Below are positions 1 to 10,095 of a stretch of 64,000 bases of DNA, one piece after another. The translations under genes were made by a program, and so were the position numbers. The stretch comes from Distichodus sexfasciatus (Eukaryota; Chordata; Actinopteri; Characiformes; Distichodontidae). Each line of letters opens with the position of its first letter. Position 1 is the stretch's first letter. The stretch spans positions 542,563-606,562 of the forward strand of contig JAVGVS010000244.1 of assembly GCA_032718565.1 (NCBI GenBank). Reading direction: 5' to 3'. Under the pieces are notes generated by a model that made no database searches, was not told where the DNA came from, and saw only the letters and a program-made list of their open reading frames with translations.

Positions 1-153
1 CCGTGAAGGAGCAGTGGGCAGCTGACATGGGCAGCACTTGGGGACAGTACCTTGCTCATGAGTACCTCAGTAGTACCTTTACCATTACCAGAGATTCAAA
101 CCAGAAAACTTCTGATCACGGAGCGAACTCCCAACCGTGATACCACCAGCTGC
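1..153 (-). mobile_element. SINE-B copy, cut by the window start
   Basis: Reads in reverse: the GAAGGAGCAGTGGGCAGC block, GTACCTTGCTCATGAGTACC, then a degenerate B box and head near 150. The tail side lies outside the window. It is one of more than 20 copies of this tRNA-derived family here. Confidence 0.85.
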
Positions 154-197
154 TCCATTACTAGTATCTTTATCTATTTACAAAGAGGGGAAAACAG

Positions 198-275
198 CAG
201 CTTGGTTGGAGATTAGCTACTTTTAATCATAACTAGCTTGTAGCTTAAAAAGTAGCTTCACCAGCGCTGTATGTT
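198..275. repeat. Dispersed repeat K fragment
   Basis: AGCTAC/GTAGCTT-rich sequence ending GTAGCTTCACCAGCGCTGT. Similar wording occurs at 7600-7735, 18500-18610 and 21320-21480. It resembles the ends of a common fish hAT-type non-autonomous element; the family assignment is from memory and tentative. Confidence 0.4.
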
Positions 276-294
276 TGTTTTGACTAATTGTACA

Positions 295-660
295 CGAAGG
301 GCGGCGTGGTGGCACAGTGGTTAGCGCTCCCGCCTCACAGCGAGAAGGTCCTGGGTTTGAACCCCGGGGACGGCCGTAGGGTCTTTCTGTGTGAAGCTTG
401 CATGCTCGCCCCGTGTTCGCGTGGGTTTTCTCCGGGTGCTCCGGTTTCCTCCCACAGTCCAAAGGCATGTAATGTAGGATAATTGGTGACTCTAAATTGG
501 CCCTGTAAGGTGTGAATGTGTGTGAGTGTGTGTGCCCTGCAGTGTGTTGGTGCCTGGCAGGGTTGGTCCCCGCCTTGCGCCCGTAAGCTCCTGGGATAGG
601 CTCCGGTCCCCCCGTGACTCCAGTTGGGATAAAGCGGTTCGGATAATGAATGAATGAATG
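295..660 (+). mobile_element. SINE-A, full length with target-site duplication
   Basis: tRNA-derived SINE. A box TGGCACAGTGG is at 310-320 and B box GGTTTGAACCC at 354-364, a tRNA-like spacing. A long tRNA-unrelated body follows and it ends in (GAAT)n. It is flanked by a perfect 9-bp duplication, AATTGTACA, at 286-294 and 661-669, so both ends are defined. RNA polymerase III would be the expected transcriber; activity is not shown. Open frames across it are not genes. Confidence 0.92.
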
Positions 661-1240
661 AATTGTACAAGACAGAGTTAACCTGTGGACTGTCAGATGT
701 TCAAAATATATCGTTTGTTGTTGTAAATATTTAAGCAATGCAGCCTTGTCAACGGTTGGAATGATTGAGATGCGTGTAGATTGAATTCCAGGAATACAGA
801 CGCTGGTGGCCAAAACTGAGTAAATAGCGATCAAATCTAGAACAACTGCAGGTGCATCATGGCCTCCTCACCACTAGGGGCTGTAGTGAGTTCCCCATGT
901 GCAGGGCCGCAACACTTCCTGTTTTGTGAATATTTAAGGAAACAGACTTAGTCCTGAATTTTGCAGAGTGTTTCCAGCCGTGCTGCGTTACCCAGCTGTC
1001 CGTTCTTGTTCTCTGTTTGTTGTATCTGGTCTGACCTTGGGCTCTTGTTGTGTGATCGTGATTTTTGCCTTGGCCTTGGCTTTGCTTCGTCTTGAGCGTT
1101 GCTCTATCCTTCACATTCCGAGTGATGTGTTGTACAGGTTCGAAAGCTCCTGAACTTTACACGTCCTTCGCCATGATTTTCTTTAACCCACAGTCATGAT
1201 TTAAAATGCTTTCCCCTGCTGAGGCTGATAGATCATTACA
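661..1240. other. Unassigned, possible old retroelement debris
   Basis: No SINE or MITE recognised. The stretch 880-1190 is T- and CTTG-rich (ACTTCCTGTTTTGTGAATAT and onward), which loosely resembles fish retrotransposon long-terminal or 3' untranslated sequence. No protein domain is visible. Confidence 0.25.
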
Positions 1241-1411
1241 CTAGTGTTGTAGTACTCGAGGCCGGTCTCCAGACCAGTTTTTGAAGGTCTCTGTCTTGTC
1301 TCGGACTCGGACAAAGAGGACTCTGAATTTTATTCAGAGACCAACCGAGACCACGACAAAGGCATTTTGCGTTGTTTAGTGTTGTTCAATTAGTGTTTTT
1401 TATAACTCAGA

Positions 1412-1727
1412 ATCTAGCGCTGCCGCCTCACACAAGAAGGTCCTGGATTGAACCCCGGGGACGGCCGTAGGGTCTTTCTGTGTGGAGTTTGCATGCTCTC
1501 CCCGTGTTTGTGTGGGTTTCCTCCAGGCGCTCCGGTTTTCTCCCACAGTCCAAGGGCATGCACTGTAGGTTAATTGGCAACTCTATATTGGCCCCGTAAG
1601 TTGTGAATGTGTGTGTGTGACCATATGAGTGCGTGTGTGTGCCCTACGGTGTGTTGGCGCCTGCCCAGGGTTGTTCCCCGCCTTGCACCCGAAGCTTCCC
1701 GGGATAGGCTCCGATGAATGAATAACT
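1412..1727 (+). mobile_element. SINE-A, 5'-truncated and with deleted tail region
   Basis: Lacks the A box; starts at TCTAGCGCTGCCGCCTCAC. The B-box region reads GGATTGAACCCC. The segment between GGGATAGGCTCC and the GATGAATGAATA tail is deleted compared with the copy at 295-660. Confidence 0.85.
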
Positions 1728-1795
1728 CCCTTTAACTTACGGAACTTACGGAAACCACACACATACCGTCACAATCACACGACTTTGACCTTACC

Positions 1796-1912
1796 GGACA
1801 TTGCATTCATTCCTCTGTATCTGAAACTATTTCTGAGTAATTCCATGCACAAAAACTGAAGTAATTGCATAAAAAGGCATTAATTCGCGATGTAAAGACG
1901 TGTTAGCGCTCA
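1796..1912 (+). repeat. Family E fragment
   Basis: CCTCTGTATCTGAAACTATT and GCACAAAAACTGAAGTAATT match the inverted-repeat arms at 4575-4680 and 6455-6540 with many substitutions, so this is an older copy of the same family. Confidence 0.6.
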
Positions 1913-2184
1913 CGACTCTCATATGGAACGCCATCATGCGCTTAAGTACAAATGCGGCTGATTCTGAAACCAACTGGGATTGGACCCTATGGACCTCTAC
2001 TGAATTAGCAGCACAATACTGAACTAATTTCAGCTTAATGTTGCTGGGAGTTTCCTGCAAGTGGCCCAGCAACAATCCGGGATTCGAAATATCCCTCAGA
2101 CTATTTTTGTATTTTTGCTTCTTTAAATAACTAACAACTCATCTTGAACTATTGCTTGTTGTGCATTAAATGTTTGTGCGCCCG

Positions 2185-2390
2185 GTCGCCCAGAGGACGA
2201 TGGGGTCCCCCTCCAAGTCTTGGTTCCTCTCAAGGTTTCTTCCTATTAGAGGGAGTTTTTCCTTGCCACTGTCGCCTCAGGCTTGCTTGTTGGGGGGGAT
2301 TTACGCCGGTTATATGTAAAGTGCTTTGTGACAATGACTGTTGTTAAGCGCGCTATATAAATAAATTTTAATTGAATTGAATTTGAATTC
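2185..2390 (+). mobile_element. Family D retroelement tail, (GAATT)n ending
   Basis: Carries CAGAGGACGATGGGG, CTCAAGGTTTCTTCCT, GAGGGAGTTTTTCCTTGCCA and GCGCTATATAAATAAA followed by AATTGAATTGAATTTGAATT. I know this arrangement as a very abundant fish SINE/LINE 3' region ending in GAATT repeats. The exact family name is not claimed. Confidence 0.7.
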
Positions 2391-2663
2391 TCAGACAAGA
2401 CTGAGACCAGTCTCGAGTATCACAACACCAGATCTATAGTGTTCATTTTGTACCAAAATGTTGAGCGTGTAGTGGAACTTTGGCGAGCAAAATATCTTGT
2501 CTTTATGCGCTCAACTTTCCCTGCGTTTGCATTTGACTCTACCTTCCTCATCTATCGGCATGAAAAACATCGGATTTCGGCACTGGTAATTCCTACGTTG
2601 TGCATCCCTTAATAAAACTGAACTGTAAACTGCGATCCACATTCATGACAGGCCTAAAAACAC

Positions 2664-3302
2664 TGGCCCTCATTCACTAACTGTTCTTGAGAAGAATTTT
2701 GTTCTTACATAGTTTCACTCAGTTCTACAGTTGGACTCTTAAAGCAACACTATGTAAGATTTGCTCACAGGGTCCCCCTACAGACGAGAAACGGTATCAC
2801 CTGTAACAACTGTCATAAAATCTGTGTCGCAGTAAGACACGTGCATTTGTTGACAAACCAATGAAGCATGATCTTCCTAATGTGCGATCAATGTCTTTGG
2901 GTCAGGTAAAGTAGCCTTACAGCATTTTATTCAAACATGATTATTGTTTTATTTTTTGAAATATCAGAAACAAAAGCTAACTCCACAAAAAATGACAAAT
3001 GAAAAGGTAGTGTTTTGGTTTTCATCTCGACCTGCCCTATAACTGATTGGTCATTGTGGAAATGGACTATAGTCCTACTGTAATGCAATGCTGTTTACGT
3101 GGTGATAGTAATGTTATTATCCATATTGTAATACAGAACATCGTAGATCGATCTGCGAGGTTGAAAAATCAATTTGCATTAGCCAGAGATGCTTAAATAA
3201 ATTATATTGTAAAATACAGTTTGAAGGCTGAAAAACTATATAGTGTTGCTTTAAGAACAAATTTAATAAAACACTTCAAAAAATATTAGTGATTAAGGGC
3301 CA
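2664..3302. mobile_element. MITE with TGGCCCT ends, interrupted
   Basis: The left end TGGCCCTCATTCACTAAC is matched by a reversed right end TGGCCCTTAATCACTAA, and TTCTTGAGAAG/TTGTTCTTA motifs lie next to the ends. A second element (2743-3250) splits it. A solo end of the same family lies at 16885-16935. Confidence 0.6.
2743..3250. mobile_element. TTAA-flanked non-autonomous transposon nested in a MITE
   Basis: Ends are AGCAACACTATGTA and, reversed, AGCAACACTATATA. TTAA is present directly outside at 2739-2742 and 3251-3254. A TTAA duplication is typical of piggyBac and Kolobok superfamilies. Length 508 bp, no transposase. Removing it leaves a continuous host MITE sequence. Confidence 0.78.
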
Positions 3303-4165
3303 TTCTTTACATTTTCCCTTTTACAACAAAGCAGTTAAAAATTGAACTCGTTTACATTTTCTGTTAAATGATGCATCTGTTCTACAAAAAAATGAAGGTT
3401 CAGTCCTTGATCTGCTGCTCGTTCCTGTGTCATATCGTGATGCGAGTTATACGAAGATGCGTGCATCGAGTTGTTTGTTGTATCACTTGCTGCAGCACTC
3501 AGCCCTCGAGGAAACATTGTACGCACCATGAATGTGTGTGTGTGTATGTGTGTGTTACCTCCATCCGCCATTAAATATATATGTACAGCAACTCCTGTAG
3601 TTACCTGCCGAACCGCTCCATCAATAAACTATTTGCTGAGAGGCAAAAAAGGGAGAACAGCATGTTCAGGGCCGGCTGACACCATGCTAAATTAGGAAGG
3701 GAGAAATATCTCCAGCGTCCCTCCACGGTGTCAGTCAGAGCCGAGCTTCCCGTATGCCGCTTCCACAGATTAATCACACACACACACACCACTCACTTGT
3801 TCGCCTCTCCAGACGTACTGCAGTCAGGGAAGGAATCTCACTTACAGCAGACGTGTGTCTGGGCTTTTATTCCTGCCATTAAAAACCCTCAGGTGATGGG
3901 GGGAAGGAAAGGTGAGCGGTCGAGCCGAGCGGAGGAGTCTGAGAGCTCTCTGTGAATCGAGGGATGTAAAAACTGTATGTGTGAGTGTCTACAGAGTGTG
4001 CCGATGTGAATGTGATTGATGTGATATCCATCTATAAACCAAGGGGTTGTAGTTTCAAGTCCGGCTCTGTCTGTCAGTGCAAGAAGTAAACCCAAGTTGC
4101 TTCAGAAGGGACTGTCCCTTTAATTAGCATATATCTCAATCAATTAATTGATTTATATATATATA
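3303..4165. other. No gene or named repeat seen
   Basis: Mixed unique-looking sequence with short GT/CA runs at 3533-3555 and 3775-3790 and an (AT)n just before the hAT element. Open frames on both strands are short and without recognisable domains. Confidence 0.4.
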
Positions 4166-4173
4166 TGCTAGAG

Positions 4174-4349
4174 CAGCGTTTCTCAATCCCAGTCCTCATG
4201 GACCACGGACCACCGCTCTTCGACTTTCCCGACCCACAGCACAGCTGATGATACTGATTAGCTAATAAGCAACGTAGGACCAGCGTGCGACAGTGCAGGA
4301 AATACCGAATATGTGCAGAGCGGTGGGCCACTGGGATTGAGAAACGCTG
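4174..4349. mobile_element. hAT-type fold-back MITE
   Basis: Terminal repeats CAGCGTTTCTCAATCCCAGT and, reversed, CAGCGTTTCTCAATCCCAGT. It is 176 bp long with 8-bp flanks TGCTAGAG and TATTAGAG (six of eight identical) that fit the hAT NTCTAGAN preference. CAG(T/C)GTTTCTCAA ends are common in fish hAT derivatives. Confidence 0.78.
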
Positions 4350-4351
4350 TA

Positions 4352-4860
4352 TTAGAGGGATCCAACGGTACAGTGTGGCCACAATCCACGTATCACGGTT
4401 TTTGGGCCATGGTATCAGTATGGTTTCGGTACATTAACGTTATCTTGGCTCTAGCATCCAGTAGGTTCCTTGTCTTTTCTATTTCTAGGGTTGAAACGAT
4501 TATTGAAATAACTCAAAAATACATGGATGCTTATTAATGACGCACAAGGTTTTCAGTTCCATGATCAAGGCAAGACCTGATCCCTCTGTATGTGAATCTA
4601 TTTGTGAAAGATTCTGTGCGCAAAAACTGAAATAAATCCGTAAAAACGCATAAATGACATTTTCGCAATGTAAACACATTACTCGCTAAAACACTCCAGC
4701 TCAGTCAAATCTCCCCCTTCATTACAGACGAAACCCATATTTAAGCTGATAACTAACCACAACAATCAGCGTTCTACTCACAATACAGACATTTATTGAG
4801 AGTGTCAGCGTTTATTCTGGAACAGACCTCCGTCACTTTATTGTGAGGCTGCCCCGAATG
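4352..4860 (+). repeat. Left arm of a large inverted repeat (family E)
   Basis: Matches the reverse complement of 6276-7476 once MITE-1 is removed. Shared blocks include TCTAGCATCCAGTAG, ATCAAGGCAAGACCTGATCC, CAAATCTCCCCCTTCATTAC and TTTATTCTGGAAC. About 80 bp present in the right arm is missing here around 4525. Confidence 0.8.
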
Positions 4861-4903
4861 CCACACGTGGTATTGTGGGAAATGTAGTTCTCTTCCAGGA
4901 ACA

Positions 4904-5029
4904 CCAAAAGCAGCTCATTTTATAGGCCACAATGAGTCCACATGAGTTCAAAATTACCCAAAACTTGTTTTAAAAGTAGTTTGGAGCCAATTTTGACTCC
5001 TTTTAGCCTATAAAACGAGCTGCTTTTGG
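4904..5029. mobile_element. Small fold-back element
   Basis: A 24-bp inverted repeat, 23 of 24 matching, at 4904-4927 and 5006-5029 (CCAAAAGCAGCTC ends). The interior is a further imperfect palindrome around AACTTGTTTTAAAAGTAGTT. It starts a few bases after an ATTGTGGGAAATGTAGTTCT motif of family E. Confidence 0.6.
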
Positions 5030-6275
5030 CGTTGGATTTTCTAATCATCTGTTGCCGTTTTATATTGTAAACACTTCAGTCTATGGCTTTTTTCTTATTT
5101 ATTAAATGCATTTTACGCTTCCTGTTATTCGTGGGTTTTTTTTCCATCTTCTTGGAAGCACATGGTATGAACTATACACACCTTTTAGTACATGTTAAAA
5201 ATGTATCAGTGTATGTGTGTATGTGTCTGTGTGTGTATAGAGTAGAATCAGAAGTACCAGCTGAACATCTGCTCAGCCCCAGGCCCCTCGGAGCCTGAAC
5301 TCTGGCTCTGCAGATGAGCGTAAACCACGTTCGGGGCCCCCAGACTCGGCCCCTGGCTCCAGCTTTGACACGCAGTCAGCTGAAGGAATGTAAGTGAGCG
5401 AGCTTTAGGATAAAATCGCTGGTTGTGGAATTAAACATCCTTCTCTGACATTTAGCCCCGCGCTCCTCACGTCATCAGGCACTCAGACGTTCTGGGGGGA
5501 ATGCCAATACACACTCGCGGGGTGTGTGTGCGAGTGTGTGTGAGTCTACTTGTATTTAGGGGGATGTGAGGACCAGGCTGTGCCCTAGAAGACAGGAAAG
5601 ATTATGATTTGTCCATTTTTACGGACTCGCAGAGATCTTGTTGTATGTGAGGACCAGACTCCATTAATACCCAATAAGATAGTAATACAAGTGTGTGTGT
5701 GTGTGTGTTTGTCTGGCTGTGTGTATATGAGTGTATGAGAGTATAGAGCAACCCAGAGTTTAAGGGGGAAAACTGTCACTCATCTGTCTCCAGAGGGAGA
5801 AGAGATGAAAGAGGGAGAAAAGGAGAGGGTGGGAAAGAGAGAGAGAGAGTTGGAAAGAAAGTGAAAAGTAAAATGGAAGCTAATGAGGATGAGAAGGCAA
5901 ACAGAGAGAATGCAGTGCGCCGGTTGTCAAGTAGAGGGAGGCGTAGTAAAAATGAGCTAGTGGCCTCGACACTTTAAGACAACCATTAAACTTTTCTCTC
6001 GCCGCCTTTTACGAGTGTCGGCCGGGAAGACGGGGCAGTAAAGCTGGGCTTTGTCTCGTCGCGATCGATTTATTTCCCTTCCTTCGTTAGGCCTCGACTT
6101 CACCTGCCTACGACGTCCTCACGTGGGGATGTAATTGCGGGACAGTTCATCTTTTATTGACAAGACCGAGATTTTAATTAGCTTTTATTGGGTTGGAGAG
6201 ACACAATGTCACACGGTTACGGTCAACAGAACATCTATTGTAGGATGCACAATCAGAGCCCTCAGAATAAAATAT
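5030..6275. other. Spacer of the large inverted repeat
   Basis: Holds GT runs (5211-5240, 5521-5545, 5691-5712), a GTGAGGACCAG repeat J fragment (5565-5700) that ends in AATACAAGTGTGTG, and a GA-rich stretch (5790-5860). No gene seen. Confidence 0.45.
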
Positions 6276-7476
6276 CACAATAAAGCGACGGACAGACGTT
6301 CCAGAATAAATGCTGAAAATCTCAATAAATGGCTGTATTGTGAGTAGAATTCTGGTTGTTGTTATTTATCAGCTAAAATATGAATTTAGTCTGTAATAAA
6401 GGGGGAGATTTTAGTGAGTAACAGTGCTCACAAACAGCGCGTTTACACCGAGAAAAATGTCATTTATGCGTGTTTAGACGTTTACTTCTGTTTTTGGGCA
6501 CGGAATATCTCACAAACACTTTCACATACAGAGGGATCAGGTCTTGCCTTGATCGCGGAACTGAAAACGTTGTGTGTCACTAATAAGTGTCGGTGTGAAA
6601 CACAAATGGACCATGCTCTAGTGAGTGAAAAGAATTAAACGAAGCTTCGATTCTAGAAATATGTGACTGCACGGCAAAACCAGTTGCTTGTTGCAACGGA
6701 GGTTTCCGAGAAAAAACACCGTTTATGTTGCGTGGGGTAAAATTTTGGATTTTTTGTTTTTAGTGTTTTGAAACAGTGGAAGGTCTATACTGTACTGTTG
6801 TGAATAAATTTCGCTGAAAAACTTACCCTTTCCATCCTGAAAATGTGACTTTCTAGAGGTGAGGAATTCAATTCCAGCAGAATGTTAAAAGTTTCTGTTT
6901 TGACCGCTCTACTTCAATATTTACGGTAAATCCACTCGTTGACTAGCGTGAAGATATTTCTCTGGAATCCATCTCCGTCTCCAGTTAACCTAACGCAGGT
7001 AGGCTGTCCATGTGGCTGTGAATGCAGCGTAGGCTACCGTAAATGCAAACGTAGCCACGACCGCACCAAGCGTCTGTGAGTGCTACGTCGATAGTCAACT
7101 TCAAAGGCTGATTTCTCAGTTTCTCACTTGGCGTGACAGGAGAAACCCGACTCCTTTGAATGCCAATTCATTCAATATAGGTATAGTTTTGAAGGTTGAT
7201 TTATGCCCTTTCATGAACACATAAAACCTCAATTTTGAAAATTTGCGACAAGCGACTGGTTTTGCCGTGGAGGGTCACATATTGCCTCGACCATTTCTTT
7301 AACGAATTGTTCAAATAATCGCTTCAGTCCTAGAAATAGAAAATGCAAAGAATCTACTGGATGCTAGAGCTAAGAAAACATTACTGTACCGAAACCATAC
7401 CGATACTGTGGCCCAAAAATCGCGATATGTTTCAAACCGCAGGCACATTGTACCATTGCATCTCTAATGCAAACAG
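6276..7476 (-). repeat. Right arm of the large inverted repeat, split by MITE-1
   Basis: Reverse-complement partner of 4352-4860. The arm consists of 6276-6662 and 7279-7476, interrupted by MITE-1. Both arms end at a TAGAG-type motif (ATTAGAG left, TCTCTAAT right), so either one long-armed fold-back element or two opposed copies of one family are present. Confidence 0.78.
6663..7278 (-). mobile_element. MITE-1 copy 1
   Basis: Ends GTGACTGCACGGCAAAACCA and, reversed, GTGACCCTCCACGGCAAAAC. Flanked by ATAT on both sides. It is 616 bp and inverted relative to the copies at 38015 and 47629, with matching interior blocks such as GTGCGGTCGTGGCTACG (reversed). No open frame of note; non-autonomous. 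Confidence 0.88.
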
Positions 7477-8045
7477 ACATTGTAAATTGAATTACACTGT
7501 TGGAAAAATATAGATTCTCATATCACTTTGATCATGTTTCAGGTTGCTTTAAGAGCACCCTACCACTCAAATATGAAGTATTATTGGATGAAACAGCTTG
7601 GATGTAGCTAGCTGCTGTTTTCTTTGTAGCTTGCAGTGTAGCTAACTGCTAGCTTGGTTGTAGCTTTTAATCAGAAGTAGCTTATAGTATGAAAAGCCAT
7701 TGTTTAAAAGTAGCTTCCCCAACACTGCCGGCTCGACCTGGCTATGAAACGTAAATAATACAGCAGACTAGCATTAGAAAATATCTAAACCCTAAACTTT
7801 AGCTTCACCCAGGGGTAGAAAGCAGCTCGGTGAAAGTCCGGTGTGACCGCGGCTTTATGGAAATCTATGGTAAAGAGGAGACTGGATCTGCACTGGGCTA
7901 GAGAGAGGGAGGGAGTGAGAGATCGAGGGCGGGGGGCAGAGATAGAGGGCACAGAGGAGATGCTGAGATCTGTTTATCCAGACTGGCCTCTTGGGAACCT
8001 GACACTTTGCACATGGAGATGAAAAAGAAAGTGAAAACTTACCGA
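7477..8045. other. Mostly unassigned, with a repeat K fragment
   Basis: 7600-7735 carries GTAGCTAACTGCTAGCTTGG and AAGTAGCTTCCCCAACACTG, matching repeat K elsewhere. 7900-7960 is GA-rich. The rest shows no gene or recognised element. Confidence 0.4.
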
Positions 8046-8369
8046 AAGTACTGATTTGAATGTGTGTGTGTGTGCGTGGCCATGTATTTATTGCATTGTA
8101 GGGGCCTTTTGTCCCCTAAAATCACTTTTATCTGTCTTTTTGGGCTTTGTGGGGACATTTGAGAGGTCCCCATGAGGAAAAATGACTTTCTAGAAACTGT
8201 ACTTGTTTTATTTGAGAAACTAAAAGAGGTAAAAGATGTGCATTTGGTTACAGGTTAAGGTTAAGGTTAAGGTTAGGATTAGGTGTAGGTGTAGGTGTAG
8301 GTGTAAAATTATGTACATCTAGTCATTATGGGAGTCTATGGAAAGACCTCACAAAGATAGTAATACAAG

Positions 8370-8400
<31 letters not shown>
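8046..8400 (+). repeat. Repeat J copy with a GGTTAA run and (GT)n
   Basis: GTCCCCTAAAATCACTTTTA, GGGGACATTTGAGAGGTCCC, a GGTTAAGGTTAAGGTTAAGG run near 8256, a GTAGGT run, CATAGACTCCCAT reversed, and a terminal (TG)n at 8372-8400. A reverse-oriented copy with the same block order is at 45886-46105. Confidence 0.75.
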
Positions 8401-8402
<2 letters not shown>

Positions 8403-9064
8403 GGGTGAAGGAGATTATTTGAGCTGCACCAAAAAAAAAAGGTTTCCACATCCAAACACACCATTCTACGTATTCCTGCTTAATAAAACTCACTCTCATT
8501 TTCCACGACTAACCTTCAAAAGAGGACAGTTTGATATAAAATAATTTACTCCAATCTACAGGTGTTCAGCCAAAGTAGTTCAAACTCAAAAAGGCCTTCA
8601 GAGTTAAAAGTTCTTTTTCAGCTTTTATTTTTAGTTTTATTTTTTCTTAAAGCATTACAAGGATTGCAGAAAAAAGGTACTTTTTATTTTTCACTTTTTA
8701 CTGCTGTGTATTTGGGAGCTGAGGGTCAAACAGTGACAAGGCAGAAGGTAATAAAAGGGACACATGGTGTGTGTGTTGGTGTGGGTGTGTGTGTGTGTGT
8801 TTTACTTCTTACATAATACAAGAGTAAAACGTTCTTTACTTGCTCTCATTTTGCATGAAAAATCTTTAAGAGACGATGGTGTCACAAAAAAAAATAATTT
8901 CCTCATTTTCAAGGATTTTTTTTAATTCACCAAAAGTCTTCACAATATTTTTTTTCATCTTTTATTATTATTTTAACATTTTTTCTGAGAAGCACTTCTC
9001 TACAAAATCACCTCATTCACTCTACAAATATTAATGCTTTTATTAATTATTTTCTACTCTTTTC
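8401..9064. other. AT-rich unassigned DNA with one half of a local duplication
   Basis: 8703-8800 (GAGCTGAGGGTCAAACAGTG then GT run) recurs at 9630-9712. The remainder is A/T-tract-rich and has no recognised element. Confidence 0.5.
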
Positions 9065-9571
9065 AGGCTCTGTGCCCACCAAACACATTTTTTGCGCTGA
9101 GAGCAGTCAAAACCTCACTTCCAGAGCACTTTCTCTGCATTTCTCTCAGTGCTTGTTGTTGCTAAGTTACGAAAAGTGTCATCGGGCACTTCCGTGTTTG
9201 TTCCTATTTCATGTAAACATGTTCTTTTGAGATCGGTAGTTAAGCCAACATAAAAGAGATCATCTTTACAACAGAGAGAAATCACATCTTGGCATTAGCT
9301 TCAGCGTTTGAGCTAGTTAACTTCTCCAGCTGCTCCAGATACGCCACCATTGTTGTTAGTGAGTTCTTGACTGTGTATGTCCCACCCCTTCCTCAATTTT
9401 GATTGGCTGGCAAGAGAGAAGGGACACCGATGAGCGCACCGCTGTTGTAAATGGTGAACGCTTTTCAACGGTAAACAAAACGTGTCAAACGACGCTGAAG
9501 CTCATCGGATTTGTTTTAAAAAGAGGCGCTGCCAGCACAAAAAAAAAACGTATTTGGTGGACACAGGCTCT
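9065..9571. mobile_element. Family F terminal-inverted-repeat element, copy 1
   Basis: The left end CTGTGCCCACCAAACAC and the reversed right end CTGTGTCCACCAAATAC pair. Interior CTCAAAACCTCACTTCC-like, TTGTTGTTGCTAAGTTAC and GAAATCACATCTT blocks are shared with 50518-50941. No coding capacity seen. Confidence 0.68.
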
Positions 9572-10095
9572 AATACTGCAGATATTTTTTCCCCAATGCT
9601 TTCCTGGGCTTATTGTGAGTGTGCGATTGTGGTGTGTATTTGTGAGCTGAGGGTCAAACAGTGATGAGACGGAAGTTGGTAGAAGGTACACATAAGGTGT
9701 GTGTGTTTATGTGTGTGAAGGTGACCTCTAAGAAGGTAGAGGCCGCCTGTTTTCCAGGTTTTGGTGACAGCTTCCCACCTGTCCAGGCACCATCTGCCCC
9801 CCTGCAGGACGTCGTCACCCCCCTGGGGCCTCCCTGACTGCCGCTGTCAGCCTCCCCAACGGGTCTACCTACCCACGTTCCCTCTCACCCACGCCACACC
9901 ACAGCGCCCCCTGTGGGTCCTCCAAAGCTGCCGTTCATCTCTGCAAGCTTTTTAGCAGCACAGCAAGAAAAAGGAAAGTATTCATTATCTAACCGGAACA
10001 GAAACGCTGGCCTTGGTGCTGAAAGTGGTGAAAAACTGAATGATGGCGAAGCTCGAACTTGGATTCCGAAGAACAAAACGAGCTCAGAATCAAAG
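9572..10095. other. Unassigned, includes second half of a local duplication
   Basis: 9630-9712 repeats 8703-8790. 9760-9900 is CCCC/CCACC-rich and open in one frame on each strand, but it lacks a convincing exon structure. Confidence 0.4.

Larger units (their letters stand above)
1241..2431. mobile_element. Terminal-inverted-repeat element carrying nested insertions
   Basis: The left end starts CTAGTGTTGTAGTACTCGAG; the right end, reversed, starts CTGGTGTTGTGATACTCGAG and continues with a shared GGTCTC. The interior holds a SINE-A (1412-1727), a family E fragment (1796-1912) and a family D tail (2185-2390), so it is an old element used repeatedly as a landing site. No transposase frame is seen. 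Confidence 0.65.

Noticed and set aside
223..834. 203-codon reverse-strand open frame
   Set aside because: It lies over a full SINE-A with a target duplication; other SINE-A copies carry stops.
8256..8300. Interstitial telomere repeat
   Set aside because: The hexamer is GGTTAA/GGTGTA, not the vertebrate TTAGGG, and it belongs to dispersed repeat J.
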